NCBI GenBank assembly: GCA_964551315.1
Contig: CAZKCM010000001.1
Span: forward strand, 128,103 to 192,102
Origin: Virgifigura sp964551315
GTDB taxonomy: Bacteria > Pseudomonadota > Alphaproteobacteria > Dongiales > Dongiaceae
Reading direction: 5' to 3'
Length of the DNA: 64,000 nucleotides
The position numbers were made by a program, and so were the translations under genes. Numbering within the stretch: position 1 is the stretch's first letter; each line of letters starts with the position of its first letter. Positions 33,687-42,177 of the stretch are shown here, one piece after another. The notes beneath the pieces were generated by a model, which saw only the letters and a list, made by a program, of their open reading frames with translations, had not been told where the DNA came from and ran no database searches.

Positions 33687-35144
33687 TCAGGCGCGCCAGC
33701 CGCGGCAGCGCGCGACGGCGGCGCGGAAGCGGTCGTGGGCGGCGGCGGAGAGCGGCCGCTCCGGCTCGATCACGCGCGCGGGCGGCGGCGCGGGCGGCAG
33801 GTCGTCGAGACCGCAGAGCCCGGCGCCGATGAGGGCGAGCTGCGCGGTGCCGAGGCCGGTCAGCTCGGCGGTCGCCGGGACGGTGAGCGGGCGCCCCAGC
33901 GCGTCGGCGAGGAAGGCGCAGAAATAACGGTTCCGGCTGAGGCCGCCGTCGATCGACACCGCTTCGTCGAGCGGGACCAGCCCGGCCATGGCCGCCAGCA
34001 CCTCGGCCGAGCGCAGGGCCACGCCCTCCAGCACCGCCTGGCAGAGGTCCTCGCGCGTGGTCTCCAGCCCGATGCCGAGCCACATCCCGGCGGCGCCGCG
34101 ATCCCAATGCGGGCAGGCGAGGCCCGAGAGCGCGGGCACGAAGACGAGGCCGCGCTCGATCGCCGGCGGCGCGTCGAAACCGTCGATCGACTCGAAGCGC
34201 TCGAACAGCCCGATCTGCCTCGCCCAGTTGACGGCGGAGGCCGCGTTGTAGACGCCGCCGTCCAGCGCGTAGGTCGCGGGGCCGTCGCCGATGCGCCAGG
34301 CGAGCGTCGGCAGCAGGCCCCGGCCCGGGTCGCTCAGCGGCCGCTCGCCGGTGACCACCAGAGCGAAGGCGCCGGTGCCGAAGGTGATCTTGGCCTGGCC
34401 CGGCCGGCGGCGGCCGTGGCCGAACAGCGCCGCCTGCTGATCGACGACGCTTGCCGTCAGCAAGAGCTCGCGCCCGCTTTGCGCCGAGGTCGGGCGGCGG
34501 ACCGGCGCGAAGACGCCGGCCGTGGGACGGATCTCGGGCAGCGCCTCGATCGGCACGCCGAAGAGGCGGCAGAGCTCCGGGTCCCACTGCCGGGTCGCGA
34601 GATTCATCAGGCTTGTGCGCGAGGCCGTCGTCGCGTCGGTCGCGTAGAGGCCGGTCAGCCGATCGAGGAAGAAGGCATCGCTGGTGCCGAGGCGCAGGCG
34701 CCCGCGCCGCAGCAGGTCGCGCGCCTCCTCAACATGGTCGAGGAACCAGCGCAGCTTGGACGCGGAGAAGTAGGGATCGAGCGGCAGCCCCGCGCGGCTG
34801 AGCGTCAGCTCTTCGGCGCCTTCCGCCTTCAGGCGGTCGATCCGGTCCTGCGTGCGGCCGTCCTGCCAGACGATGGCGTTGTGGATCGGCCGCCCGGTCG
34901 CGGCGTCCCAGGCGACGACGGTCTCCCCCTGGTTGGCGAGGCCCACGGCAACGTCCCCATCCCCGGCGAGGTCGAGGCAGGCGGCGACGTGGGACAGCAG
35001 CTCCTCGGGGTCGTGCTCGACCCAGCCCGGCCTCGGGAAGATCTGCCGGTGCTCGAACCCGCCGAGCGTCGCGAAGCGGCCGTCCCGGTCCAGTCGGTGC
35101 GCCTTGGTGCCCGTCGTGCCCTGATCGACGGCCAGGACGCTCAC
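33687..35144 (-). CDS. FGGY-family carbohydrate kinase, glycerol-kinase-like
   Basis: A 485-residue kinase. SVLAVDQGTTGTKAHRLD is the phosphate-binding motif of glycerol kinases, and KITFGTGAFALV, YALDGGVYNAASAVNW and PHWDRGAAGMWLGI fit the family. DGGLSRNRYFCAFLADALGR is the C-terminal adenosine motif. It would phosphorylate glycerol or a similar polyol at the expense of ATP. The start is GTG at 35144, overlapping the permease stop as GTGA. Last gene of the importer operon under the DeoR-type regulator; with the GlpA-like flavoproteins upstream it points to a glycerol-phosphate route. Xylulose or other polyol kinases are alternatives. Confidence 0.87.
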   Translation of the reverse strand: MSVLAVDQGTTGTKAHRLDRDGRFATLGGFEHRQIFPRPGWVEHDPEELLSHVAACLDLAGDGDVAVGLANQGETVVAWDAATGRPIHNAIVWQDGRTQDRIDRLKAEGAEELTLSRAGLPLDPYFSASKLRWFLDHVEEARDLLRRGRLRLGTSDAFFLDRLTGLYATDATTASRTSLMNLATRQWDPELCRLFGVPIEALPEIRPTAGVFAPVRRPTSAQSGRELLLTASVVDQQAALFGHGRRRPGQAKITFGTGAFALVVTGERPLSDPGRGLLPTLAWRIGDGPATYALDGGVYNAASAVNWARQIGLFERFESIDGFDAPPAIERGLVFVPALSGLACPHWDRGAAGMWLGIGLETTREDLCQAVLEGVALRSAEVLAAMAGLVPLDEAVSIDGGLSRNRYFCAFLADALGRPLTVPATAELTGLGTAQLALIGAGLCGLDDLPPAPPPARVIEPERPLSAAAHDRFRAAVARCRGWRA

Positions 35145-35959
35145 GACTCGCGCGCCCCGAACCGCACCAGACCCGTCCGCGCCAGGAAGTAGAGAATGAT
35201 GAGGATCAGGAAGACGAAAGCGTTGACGATCGAGGCGAGGGCGTAGAGCTCGGGCTTGATGCCGTGGCGCAAGGTGCCCCAGGCGATGGTCGGGAGAGTC
35301 GGGATGGCACCGAGATTGTAGAAGGAGATCTCGAGGTTGTTGAACGCCAGGATGAAGCTCACCAGGAAGGCGCCGAGGAGCGCCGGCCAGATGTTCGGCA
35401 GCGTCACCTCCCAGAAGCAGCGCAGCGGCCGCGCGCCGAACACCATCGCCGCCTCGTCGAGCCGCCAGTCGTAGCGGACGAGCTGCGCCAGGATCACCAG
35501 AAAGGCGAAGGAGATGCCGTAGGTGCTGTTGGCGAGGACGGCCGAGATGAGGTTGCCCGGCAGGCCCAGGACGTTGCGGTAGAACATGAGCGACGAGATG
35601 CCGATCAGCACATGCGCAACGAAGAGCGGCGCGAGATAGACGAGCGCCATCACCCCGCGCCACCGGACCGGGTATTTCAGCAGGCCGACCGCGGCGAAGC
35701 CCGCGAAGAGCGTCGAGATCAGGCCGCTGCCGAGCCCGAGGACGAGGCTGTTGATGAGCCCCTCGTGGAAGTCGCTCATGATCCGCAGCCGGTCGTACCA
35801 CTCCCAGGTGAATTCGGGCGGGAAGGGCCAGACGCTGTTCTCGGTGACGGAGAGATAGGCGATGTAGAAGATCGGAAAGTAGAGGAACAGGTAGAGCAGC
35901 AGCAGCATCGCCGTCTGCAGCGAGATGAAGGCGCGCTCTCCGGGATTGACTGCCGCCAT
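35141..35959 (-). CDS. PotC-like ABC transporter permease
   Basis: A 272-residue permease with six membrane helices. The EAA coupling loop reads EAAMVFGARPLRCFWEVTLP. SDFHEGLINSLVLGLGSGLI precedes the helical core as in PotC/YdcV-type proteins. It pairs with the PotB-like permease whose gene ends 11 bases upstream. Its stop overlaps the kinase start by four bases. By context it imports the substrate later phosphorylated by the kinase. Confidence 0.9.
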   Translation of the reverse strand: MAAVNPGERAFISLQTAMLLLLYLFLYFPIFYIAYLSVTENSVWPFPPEFTWEWYDRLRIMSDFHEGLINSLVLGLGSGLISTLFAGFAAVGLLKYPVRWRGVMALVYLAPLFVAHVLIGISSLMFYRNVLGLPGNLISAVLANSTYGISFAFLVILAQLVRYDWRLDEAAMVFGARPLRCFWEVTLPNIWPALLGAFLVSFILAFNNLEISFYNLGAIPTLPTIAWGTLRHGIKPELYALASIVNAFVFLILIILYFLARTGLVRFGARES

Positions 35960-35970
35960 GGCCTACGCGC

Positions 35971-36867
35971 TCATTCGTCCGCGCCGGTGAAGCCGCCGCG
36001 GCGCAGGTTCACCGTGCGCCAGAGGGCGGCGATGAAGATCAGCGAGATCAGGAACAGCACCACGCCCATGGCGGAGCCGAACGCCCAGGTGCCGGTCGCG
36101 CCGAACTGGTGCTGGAGGATGTTGCCGAACATCGCCCCGTTCGGGCCGCCGAGGAACTGCGGCGTGGTGGTCGCGGCCAGGGTGGGGACGAACACCAGGA
36201 CGATGCCGATGGCCGTACCGATCCAGTTGAGCGGCCAGGTCACCTCGAGGAAGGCGCGCCAGGGCCGCGCGCCGCAGACCTTCGCCACCTCGAGCAGATC
36301 GAAGTTGAAGTTGAGCAGCGACAGGTAGATCGCCAGCACCATGAACGGGATCCAGAGATAGACGAGGCCGATCGCGGTCGCGACCTTCGAGTACATCAGC
36401 GCCTCGATCGGCGCGAAGCCGAAGGTGGTGAGCGCCATGTTGATGAGCCCGATCGGCCCCAGGATGTGCTGGATCGCGGTCACGCGCAGGATAATGCCGG
36501 TGAGAAACGGCGCCGCGGTCAGCAGCACCAGCACCAGGCGATATCGTCCGCCGTGCTTGGCGATCAGGTAGGCGACCGGATAGGCGTAGATCAGGCAGAC
36601 GAGCGACACCGCGAGCGCCATCGCAACCGAGCGCCCGAGAAAGACCAGATAGGTGCGGTCGGTCAGCAGGGTCCGGTAGTTGTCGATGTTCCAGTCGGCG
36701 ATCAGCGCGTAGCTCTCGGTCCGCCAGAAGCTGAACAGGACGATCGAGAGCAGCGGAAGGATCAGGAACAGCAGGATGAACAGGGCGCCGGGCACCATGG
36801 CGGCCGCGGCGCGAACCTGCGGATTGCGCCGGAAGCGATAGAGGCCGTCCGTTGCGGCGACGGCCAT
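35971..36867 (-). CDS. PotB-like ABC transporter permease
   Basis: A 298-residue permease with six membrane helices. The coupling loop is LLEVAKVCGARPWRAFLEVT. ILRVTAIQHILGPIGLINMA matches the PotB/YdcU group. ATG 36867 follows the ATPase stop by one base, so translation is coupled. Second of two permeases in the importer operon. Confidence 0.9.
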   Translation of the reverse strand: MAVAATDGLYRFRRNPQVRAAAAMVPGALFILLFLILPLLSIVLFSFWRTESYALIADWNIDNYRTLLTDRTYLVFLGRSVAMALAVSLVCLIYAYPVAYLIAKHGGRYRLVLVLLTAAPFLTGIILRVTAIQHILGPIGLINMALTTFGFAPIEALMYSKVATAIGLVYLWIPFMVLAIYLSLLNFNFDLLEVAKVCGARPWRAFLEVTWPLNWIGTAIGIVLVFVPTLAATTTPQFLGGPNGAMFGNILQHQFGATGTWAFGSAMGVVLFLISLIFIAALWRTVNLRRGGFTGADE

Positions 36868-36868
36868 G

Positions 36869-37966
36869 TCACGCCTCCTCGGCCGGGAAGGCGTCGCCGG
36901 CCTCGACCGGCCAGCTCAGCGTCACCGGCCTGTCCTTGCCGAGCCCGGCGAGGTCGGGTGCGCCGCTCACCGTCAGCCCCAGACCGTTCGGCAGATCGAC
37001 CAGATAATCCGCGTACTGACCCTTGAAGATCACGTCGCGCAGCGTGCCGGCGACACGGTTGTCGCCGGCTGCTTCCGCATCCGCGGCGTCTTCGCCTGGC
37101 ACGATCCGAATCCGCTCGCTCTTCAGAAAATACTCGATGGCGGTTCCGGTCGCCGCGCCGGGCGGCGGCACCACGGCAAGGCGCAGGCCGTTGCAGTCGA
37201 GCGTGCCGCGCCCGCCGTCGAGCGCGACGAGGCGCCCCGAGAGGCGGTTGGCGAAGCCGACGAAGGAGGCGACGAAGCGCGTCGCCGGCCGGACGTAGAC
37301 CTCCAGCTTCGGCCCCACCTGCTCGAATCGGCCGCGATGCATCACCGCCATGCGGTCGCTCATCGTCAGCGCCTCTTCCTGGTTGTGCGTGACGTAGACG
37401 AATGGGATGCCGAGTTCCACCTGAAAGCGGCGGACCTCGACCTCCATTTCCTTGCGAAGCTCGCGGTCCAGGTTGGCGAGCGGCTCGTCGAGCAGCAGCA
37501 GGGCCGGCCGCGCCACCAGCCCGCGGGCGAGCGCCACCCGCTGCTTCTGGCCGCCCGAGAGCTGGTGCGGGTAGCGGCCCTCGAGCCCGTCGAGGCGGAC
37601 CAGCTTCAGGGCCCAGTGGAGCTGCTCCAGCCGCTCCGCCGGGGGGACGTTCTGCATCTTGAGCGGGAAGGCCACGTTCTCGGCAACGGTCTTGTGCGGG
37701 AACAGCAGGAAGTCCTGAAACACCATGCCGATGCCGCGCTCATAGGGCGGCAGCAGCGTGACGTCCCGGCCGGCGATGACGACGCGACCGCGGTCCGGCG
37801 TCTCCAGTCCAGCGATGATCCGCAGCAGCGTCGTCTTGCCCGAGCCGCTGGGACCCAGCAGCGAGAAGAACTCGCCCGCCTCGACCGCCAAGTCAACGCG
37901 ATCCACCGCGGTTACCGAACCGAACCGCTTCTCGATGCCTTCAAGTTTCAGGACCGCGTCGCTCAT
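36869..37966 (-). CDS. PotA-like ABC transporter ATPase with TOBE domain
   Basis: A 365-residue ATPase. Walker A GPSGSGKTT (about residues 38-46), Q-loop VFQDFLLFPHKTVAENVAFP, signature LSGGQKQRVAL, Walker B LLLLDEP and switch His in VYVTHNQEEAL are intact. A TOBE_2 domain occupies about 280-355 (AGTLRDVIFKGQYADYLVDL). PotA, UgpC and MalK share this architecture, so the type of substrate cannot be read from this subunit. Between this gene and the binding-protein gene lies a hairpin at 38004-38023. Confidence 0.92.
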   Translation of the reverse strand: MSDAVLKLEGIEKRFGSVTAVDRVDLAVEAGEFFSLLGPSGSGKTTLLRIIAGLETPDRGRVVIAGRDVTLLPPYERGIGMVFQDFLLFPHKTVAENVAFPLKMQNVPPAERLEQLHWALKLVRLDGLEGRYPHQLSGGQKQRVALARGLVARPALLLLDEPLANLDRELRKEMEVEVRRFQVELGIPFVYVTHNQEEALTMSDRMAVMHRGRFEQVGPKLEVYVRPATRFVASFVGFANRLSGRLVALDGGRGTLDCNGLRLAVVPPPGAATGTAIEYFLKSERIRIVPGEDAADAEAAGDNRVAGTLRDVIFKGQYADYLVDLPNGLGLTVSGAPDLAGLGKDRPVTLSWPVEAGDAFPAEEA

Positions 37967-38003
37967 TACCCTTGATCATGCAGCAAACGGAAAAGGAACG
38001 GGA

Positions 38004-38023
38004 GCGCCCGATTGCCCGGGCGC
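38004..38023 (-). other. Intercistronic hairpin between binding protein and ATPase genes
   Basis: Perfect 7-bp stem GCGCCCG (38004-38010) with CGGGCGC (38017-38023), loop of 6. It lies in the 97-base gap after the substrate-binding protein gene. Such stem-loops often protect the binding-protein mRNA so that it is made in excess over the channel subunits. There is no T-run, so full termination is unlikely. Confidence 0.55.
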
Positions 38024-38063
38024 CCCCGGAAGGACAGTTGGGAGGAGACCGATTGCGTGCGGC

Positions 38064-39278
38064 TCAGCTTGCTTCGACCTCGGACCAGACGCGCTCCCAC
38101 TTCTCGGGCGAGGACGGCGCGTCGAACTGGTAAAGCCCCTTGATCGCATCCGTTTCGTTGAGGAACAGCGTTTCGACATAACGCTCCGGTAGCATGTCGC
38201 GGACATCGACGGTCGGCGCCCAGCCGATCTCCATGGCGACGGTCTTCATGCTGTCCCGGCTCAGCCGGAAGTCGATCCATTTGTGCGCGAGCTCGAGCTT
38301 CTCGCTGTCGGTCACGCCGGAGGTGATGGCCCAGGTATCGACCCAGCCGAGGCCGCCCTCCTTCGGCTTCAGCACATGCTTCATGCGCAGGTTGGTCTTG
38401 CCGTCCAGCTCGTCGAAGCGGATGCGGCGATAGATGCCGGACCATTCCGGCGAGGCCCAGACGACCTGGGCGCGGAGCAGGCGCTCCAGCGTGTCCTCGT
38501 CGTTCCAGCGGGTGACCAGGAGGCCCTTCTGCTTGATGAGCAGCTTCTTCGCCTCTTCGAGCTCCGCGTCGGTCAGCACGTATGGATTGAAGGGCTTGCC
38601 GTCCGGCCGCGGGTCGTCCATCGTGCCCATCTGGTGGGCGGCGAGGATGCCGGCGAGCGCGATGTTCTCCTCGAACCGGGCGCTGGTCGAGAGGTGCCCG
38701 CGGTATTTCTCGTTGAAGAGCAGGCCGACCGACTCCGAATCCGCCTCGTCCACCTTGTCCATGTTGACGGTGAAACCGTAGCCGCCCCAGCAATTGGGCG
38801 CGGCGACCATGTTCGAGCCACCCTCCTCCTGCAGGAGCATGTAGTTGGGCGGCAGGAAATCCGGGAAGACGTGCTTCAGGTTCGAGAGCCTGTCGTAATC
38901 GACCGGCTGGGTCAGCCCCTGCTTGCCGTAAAGGCGGGGCCAGAAGCCGTCCCCCATCACCAGATCGAAATCGCCGGTCCCGCCGGCACGCAGCTTATTG
39001 TAGGCCTCGGAATTGCCGTCGAAGAATCCGGCGCTGACCTTGCATCCGTACTCCTTCTCGAAGGCCGCGGTCAGCTCCTTGACGTTGTAGTGCTCCCAAC
39101 CGAGCCAGCGGAGCTCCAGCGTCGCCGCCTCGGCATCGCGGATGAACGGGGCCGGGAAGCTGCCGGCGACCCCCACCGCCGCCGCGGCCGCGCCCGCCTG
39201 CAGCAGCCGCCGCCGCGAAAGACGGCCATGCCCCCGTCGCGCCGCCCGCGCCGATCTGGCCTTCGATTCCTGTCTCAT
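38064..39278 (-). CDS. PotD-like ABC transporter substrate-binding protein
   Basis: A 404-residue periplasmic binding protein. LSRRRLLQAGAAAAAVGVAG (about residues 19-38) is a twin-arginine export signal. The mature part has the spermidine/putrescine-binding fold: LRWLGWEHYNVKELTAAFEK, FDLVMGDGFWPRLYGKQGLT, GGYGFTVNMDKVDEADSESV and ELAHKWIDFRLSRDSMK. The kinase and flavoprotein neighbours make a neutral polyol or glycerol derivative more likely than a polyamine; that is inference. The conserved palindrome at 39353-39366 lies about 75 bases upstream, so this gene probably starts its own transcript. Confidence 0.88.
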   Translation of the reverse strand: MRQESKARSARAARRGHGRLSRRRLLQAGAAAAAVGVAGSFPAPFIRDAEAATLELRWLGWEHYNVKELTAAFEKEYGCKVSAGFFDGNSEAYNKLRAGGTGDFDLVMGDGFWPRLYGKQGLTQPVDYDRLSNLKHVFPDFLPPNYMLLQEEGGSNMVAAPNCWGGYGFTVNMDKVDEADSESVGLLFNEKYRGHLSTSARFEENIALAGILAAHQMGTMDDPRPDGKPFNPYVLTDAELEEAKKLLIKQKGLLVTRWNDEDTLERLLRAQVVWASPEWSGIYRRIRFDELDGKTNLRMKHVLKPKEGGLGWVDTWAITSGVTDSEKLELAHKWIDFRLSRDSMKTVAMEIGWAPTVDVRDMLPERYVETLFLNETDAIKGLYQFDAPSSPEKWERVWSEVEAS

Positions 39279-39352
39279 CGGATCTCTCCCTGAACGTCCC
39301 GTCCGTCACGTGGATGCGCCGTGTGGCTTTTTGATGGAACGCTAACCGGCCA

Positions 39353-39366
39353 TGACCGTTCGGTCA
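39353..39366 (-). promoter_or_regulatory. DeoR-type operator, site 1
   Basis: TGACCG-TT-CGGTCA, a perfect 6-bp palindrome with a 2-base spacer. It is followed about ten to fifteen bases later by GGTTTTTTGTCCGTTT (39378-39393). The same two elements occur at site 2 near 42107. Read on the minus strand, TTGACC within the palindrome could be a -35 box, with TAGCGT 17 bases on as a poor -10, so repressor binding would block the promoter. Confidence 0.7.
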
Positions 39367-39426
39367 AGATCGTTTGTGGTTTTTTGTCCGTTTTCGCCCG
39401 GCGGCGACATCCATGCGGCCGGGAGG

Positions 39427-40671
39427 TCAATCCTCCACCAGCTCCACCGAAAGCGTCTCCAGCCCCTCCAACGGCACGCGGTCCGCCGGAAGGGAAATGC
39501 GCCGCTCCGGCAAGGCATGGACGCGGCGCGACCAGACCTCGCGCCCGTTGGCGAGGAGGCGGAGCCGGCCCCTCGTCTCGCGCTCGACGCGGGCACGCAG
39601 CAGGAGCGACGGCACCGGCCAGCCGGGCAGGCCGATCCGCTGCGGATAGACGTAGCGCAACGGCGCCGTCGCCGTGACCGGGACGGTGCGGGCGGGGGGC
39701 GGCAGGTCACCGCGCAAGCTGGCGGCGATGGCCGCGGCCACGAGGCGGCCTTCCTCCCAGGCGACTCCGGCCGTCTCGATCGGCCGCAGCAGGTTGCCGG
39801 CGGCAAAGTAGCACGGGTCGGAACAGCGGCCGTGCTGGTCGATGACGGGGCCGCCGGTGCCGGGATCAAGCGCCAGGTGGCTGCCCTTGAGGAGCGCCGT
39901 CTCCGGAACGAACCGGCCCGTGAAGACGACCCCGTCGCAGGGAATGACCGCGCGCGTCCCGCCGCGCTCTATCTCGACGCCTTCGACGCGGGCGTTGCCA
40001 CGGATCGTGACCAGCCGGGCATCGGTGAGCACGGGCACGCCGAAGACCATGCGGGCGATCAGGTCACCGGGCCGCCGCGCGGTGATGCGCCCCCCCTCCT
40101 CGATCATTGCCGCCGCCGCGATGCCGGCGTGGCGCAGCGTGAGCAGCGCCGAGAAGGACACCAGCTCGGTGCCGACGATCACCGCCCGCTCGAACGGCTT
40201 GAGGCCGGCCAGATAGACGAACTGCTGCAGGGCGCCGGTCGTGGTCACGCCCCAGGGCCGCGCGCCGGAGACCAGCCGGGTGCTGCGCGGGGTCTCCCGC
40301 GCGCCGAGCGCGAGCAGGACCCGCCGCGCCCGCAGGGTCGCCGGCCCCTCTGGCGCGGAGACCCGGAGCATGCCGCCGGGCTCGAGCCGCGTCACCGTGG
40401 TGCGGGTGCGGATCTCGATCCCGGCCGGCCCTTCGGCGGCCGCGCGGACGAGGCGGCGGGCGTAGGCGGGCCCGGTCAGCGGCCGGTAAAAGGTGCGAAT
40501 CCCGAAGCCCGTATGACCGCAATGGCGGGGCACGCCGCCGGCCTCGGCCTCGCGCTCCAGCACCAGGATATCCTTAACGCCGAGCTCGGCGAGCCGCCGC
40601 GCCGCGGCCAGCCCGGCCGGGCCGGCACCGACGATGATCACCTCGCGCTCGGCCGCGGGTTCGCCGCTCAT
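39427..40671 (-). CDS. NAD(P)/FAD-dependent oxidoreductase, partner of a GlpA-like subunit
   Basis: A 414-residue flavoprotein. The FAD-binding motif VIIVGAGPAGLAAARRLAEL is at about residues 11-30, and RAVIVGTELVSFSALLTLR marks the second Rossmann segment. CYFAAGNLLRPIETAGVAWE is the closing FAD motif. A C-terminal region of about 90 residues after PLRYVYPQRIGLPGWP is not a standard domain that I can name. It overlaps the stop of the gene upstream by four bases (ATGA). Similar pairs next to glycerol kinases form GlpA/TM1433-type glycerol-3-phosphate oxidising units. Confidence 0.82.
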   Translation of the reverse strand: MSGEPAAEREVIIVGAGPAGLAAARRLAELGVKDILVLEREAEAGGVPRHCGHTGFGIRTFYRPLTGPAYARRLVRAAAEGPAGIEIRTRTTVTRLEPGGMLRVSAPEGPATLRARRVLLALGARETPRSTRLVSGARPWGVTTTGALQQFVYLAGLKPFERAVIVGTELVSFSALLTLRHAGIAAAAMIEEGGRITARRPGDLIARMVFGVPVLTDARLVTIRGNARVEGVEIERGGTRAVIPCDGVVFTGRFVPETALLKGSHLALDPGTGGPVIDQHGRCSDPCYFAAGNLLRPIETAGVAWEEGRLVAAAIAASLRGDLPPPARTVPVTATAPLRYVYPQRIGLPGWPVPSLLLRARVERETRGRLRLLANGREVWSRRVHALPERRISLPADRVPLEGLETLSVELVED

Positions 40672-42065
40672 GAGGCGGCCTTCGTCACCTTGAGATCGGC
40701 GAGTCGCCCGGCCGCAAGCTGGGCGACGCGCCAGCTGCAGTAAAAGCCCTGACAGCGCCCCATCATCGCCCGGGTGCGCCGCTTCAGCCCGCCGAGGTCG
40801 CCGGCCGGCAGCGGCCCGGTCAAAGCCGCCTCGATTTCCGCCCGGGTCACCAGCTCGCAATGGCACACGATCTCGCCGCAGCCGGGCCGCTGATAGGGGC
40901 GGTCGCGTCCTTCCGTCAGGTTCGGCACCGGAGTCCAGACCGGGTCCGCGCGTCCGGCCAGCGCGCCGAAATGCGCCTCGTACAACGCATGCACATGCGC
41001 GGCGATGCCGAGCGCGGCCGTGAGACCGGTCGAGCGGATGCCGCCGACCGTAATCCAGCGCCGGTCCGGCAGGGCCTCGATGCGGTAGTCCTTGGTCTCG
41101 GTCGCCGGCCGCAGCCCGGCATAGGTCGCGGTGACCGTATGGTCGGCGAGCGCCGGCAGGATCCGGCGCCCCTTCTCGATCAGCGCGCGCAGGGCCCCCT
41201 CTTCCACGGCCGCGGTCTCGCGGTCTTCCTGATCCTCTGCGGTGGGGCCGACCAGCAGGTTGCCAAAGGCGGTGCGCGCCACGAGAACGCCCTTGGTCCG
41301 CTCGGTCGGGACCGGCAGAACGATCGCCCGGAGGAGCGCCGCCGCCGGCTTGTCGAAGACGACGAACTGCCCCTTGCGCGGGCGAATCGTGAAAGGACTC
41401 GGACGGCAGATGGCTTCGACCAGATCGCCGTGGAGGCCCGCGGCGTTAACCACGACTCGCGCCCGGACCGGTCCGCCAGGCGTCTGCAGGGTCCACCGCT
41501 CGCCGTCGAACGCGCCGCCCTCGACGGGGGCGTTGCGCCGGATCGTGCCGCCGTTGGCGAGCGCCTGATGCGCGTAGGCGAGCGGCGCGGACCAGGGATC
41601 GATCACGTGCTCGCCCGGCACCAGCACGGCGCCAAGCGCGCCCGGCCCGAGATTGGGTTCGCGCCGACGCAGCTCGTCCGGCCCGATCTCGCGGACATCG
41701 GCGATGCCGTTGGCGTGCGCCCGCGCCACGATCTCCGGCAGGCGGGCGCGTTCCGACTCGGTCCAGGCGACGACCAGGGCCGAGGTTTCGACGAGGGGCA
41801 GGTTCAGCCGCTCGCGAATCGCGAGGTACTCGGCGTAGCCGGCGCGCATGCAGGCGAGCTCGACGCTGCCGGGCGGGGCGTCGAACCCGGTGTGCAGGAT
41901 GGCGCTGTTGCCCTTGCTCGCCCCGCCCAGGATGTCGGCCCCGCGCTCCAGCAGGACGCAATTGGCGCCGGCCAAGGCGAACCGGCGCAGAACGGCGCAG
42001 CCGACAACGCCGCCGCCGATCACCGCGAGGTCGTAGACTGCGTCGCTGTTTTCCGGCACAACCAT
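40668..42065 (-). CDS. GlpA-like FAD-dependent dehydrogenase with BFD-type Fe-S domain
   Basis: About 465 residues. DLAVIGGGVVGCAVLRRFAL binds FAD, ASKGNSAILHTGFDAPPGS and GIRSTGLTAALGIAAHVHAL match the GlpA/GlpD and L-2-hydroxyglutarate oxidase fold. The C-terminal VCHCELVTRAEIEAAL and MGRCQGFYCSWRVAQL form a four-Cys [2Fe-2S] BFD domain as in anaerobic GlpA. A role in oxidising glycerol-3-phosphate or an analogue is likely given the kinase. The start is uncertain: ATG 42065 lies right next to AGGAGA, while GTG 42059 has ideal spacing and TTG 42077 is possible. The operator at 42107-42122 lies just upstream. Confidence 0.85.
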   Translation of the reverse strand: MVVPENSDAVYDLAVIGGGVVGCAVLRRFALAGANCVLLERGADILGGASKGNSAILHTGFDAPPGSVELACMRAGYAEYLAIRERLNLPLVETSALVVAWTESERARLPEIVARAHANGIADVREIGPDELRRREPNLGPGALGAVLVPGEHVIDPWSAPLAYAHQALANGGTIRRNAPVEGGAFDGERWTLQTPGGPVRARVVVNAAGLHGDLVEAICRPSPFTIRPRKGQFVVFDKPAAALLRAIVLPVPTERTKGVLVARTAFGNLLVGPTAEDQEDRETAAVEEGALRALIEKGRRILPALADHTVTATYAGLRPATETKDYRIEALPDRRWITVGGIRSTGLTAALGIAAHVHALYEAHFGALAGRADPVWTPVPNLTEGRDRPYQRPGCGEIVCHCELVTRAEIEAALTGPLPAGDLGGLKRRTRAMMGRCQGFYCSWRVAQLAAGRLADLKVTKAAS

Positions 42066-42106
42066 TCTCCTGCGCAAACCAGGCGCTGCCTGAGCCTAGG
42101 CTGTGC

Positions 42107-42122
42107 TTGACCGTTCGGTCAA
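42107..42122. promoter_or_regulatory. DeoR-type operator, site 2, in the divergent promoter
   Basis: TTGACCG-TT-CGGTCAA, a perfect 7-bp palindrome with a 2-base spacer, followed by GGTTTTTTGCCCGTTT (42133-42148). It lies between the GlpA-like gene and the regulator gene and could control both. Its 14-base core equals site 1 exactly and the second block differs by one base. Confidence 0.75.
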
Positions 42123-42177
42123 TATGTGGTGCGGTTTTTTGCCCGTTTCTACGGCGGAGGTGTGCTTGGAATCGGCC

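Noticed and set aside
33650..33691. Inverted arms CCTGACG and CGTCAGG across the PhyH and kinase gene ends
   Set aside because: The arms are separated by an unpaired region and include both stop codons; too weak to list as a terminator.
32991..35192. Plus-strand open frame of about 730 codons across the PhyH and kinase genes
   Set aside because: It is antisense to the FGGY kinase and out of frame with PhyH. Product composition is not protein-like.
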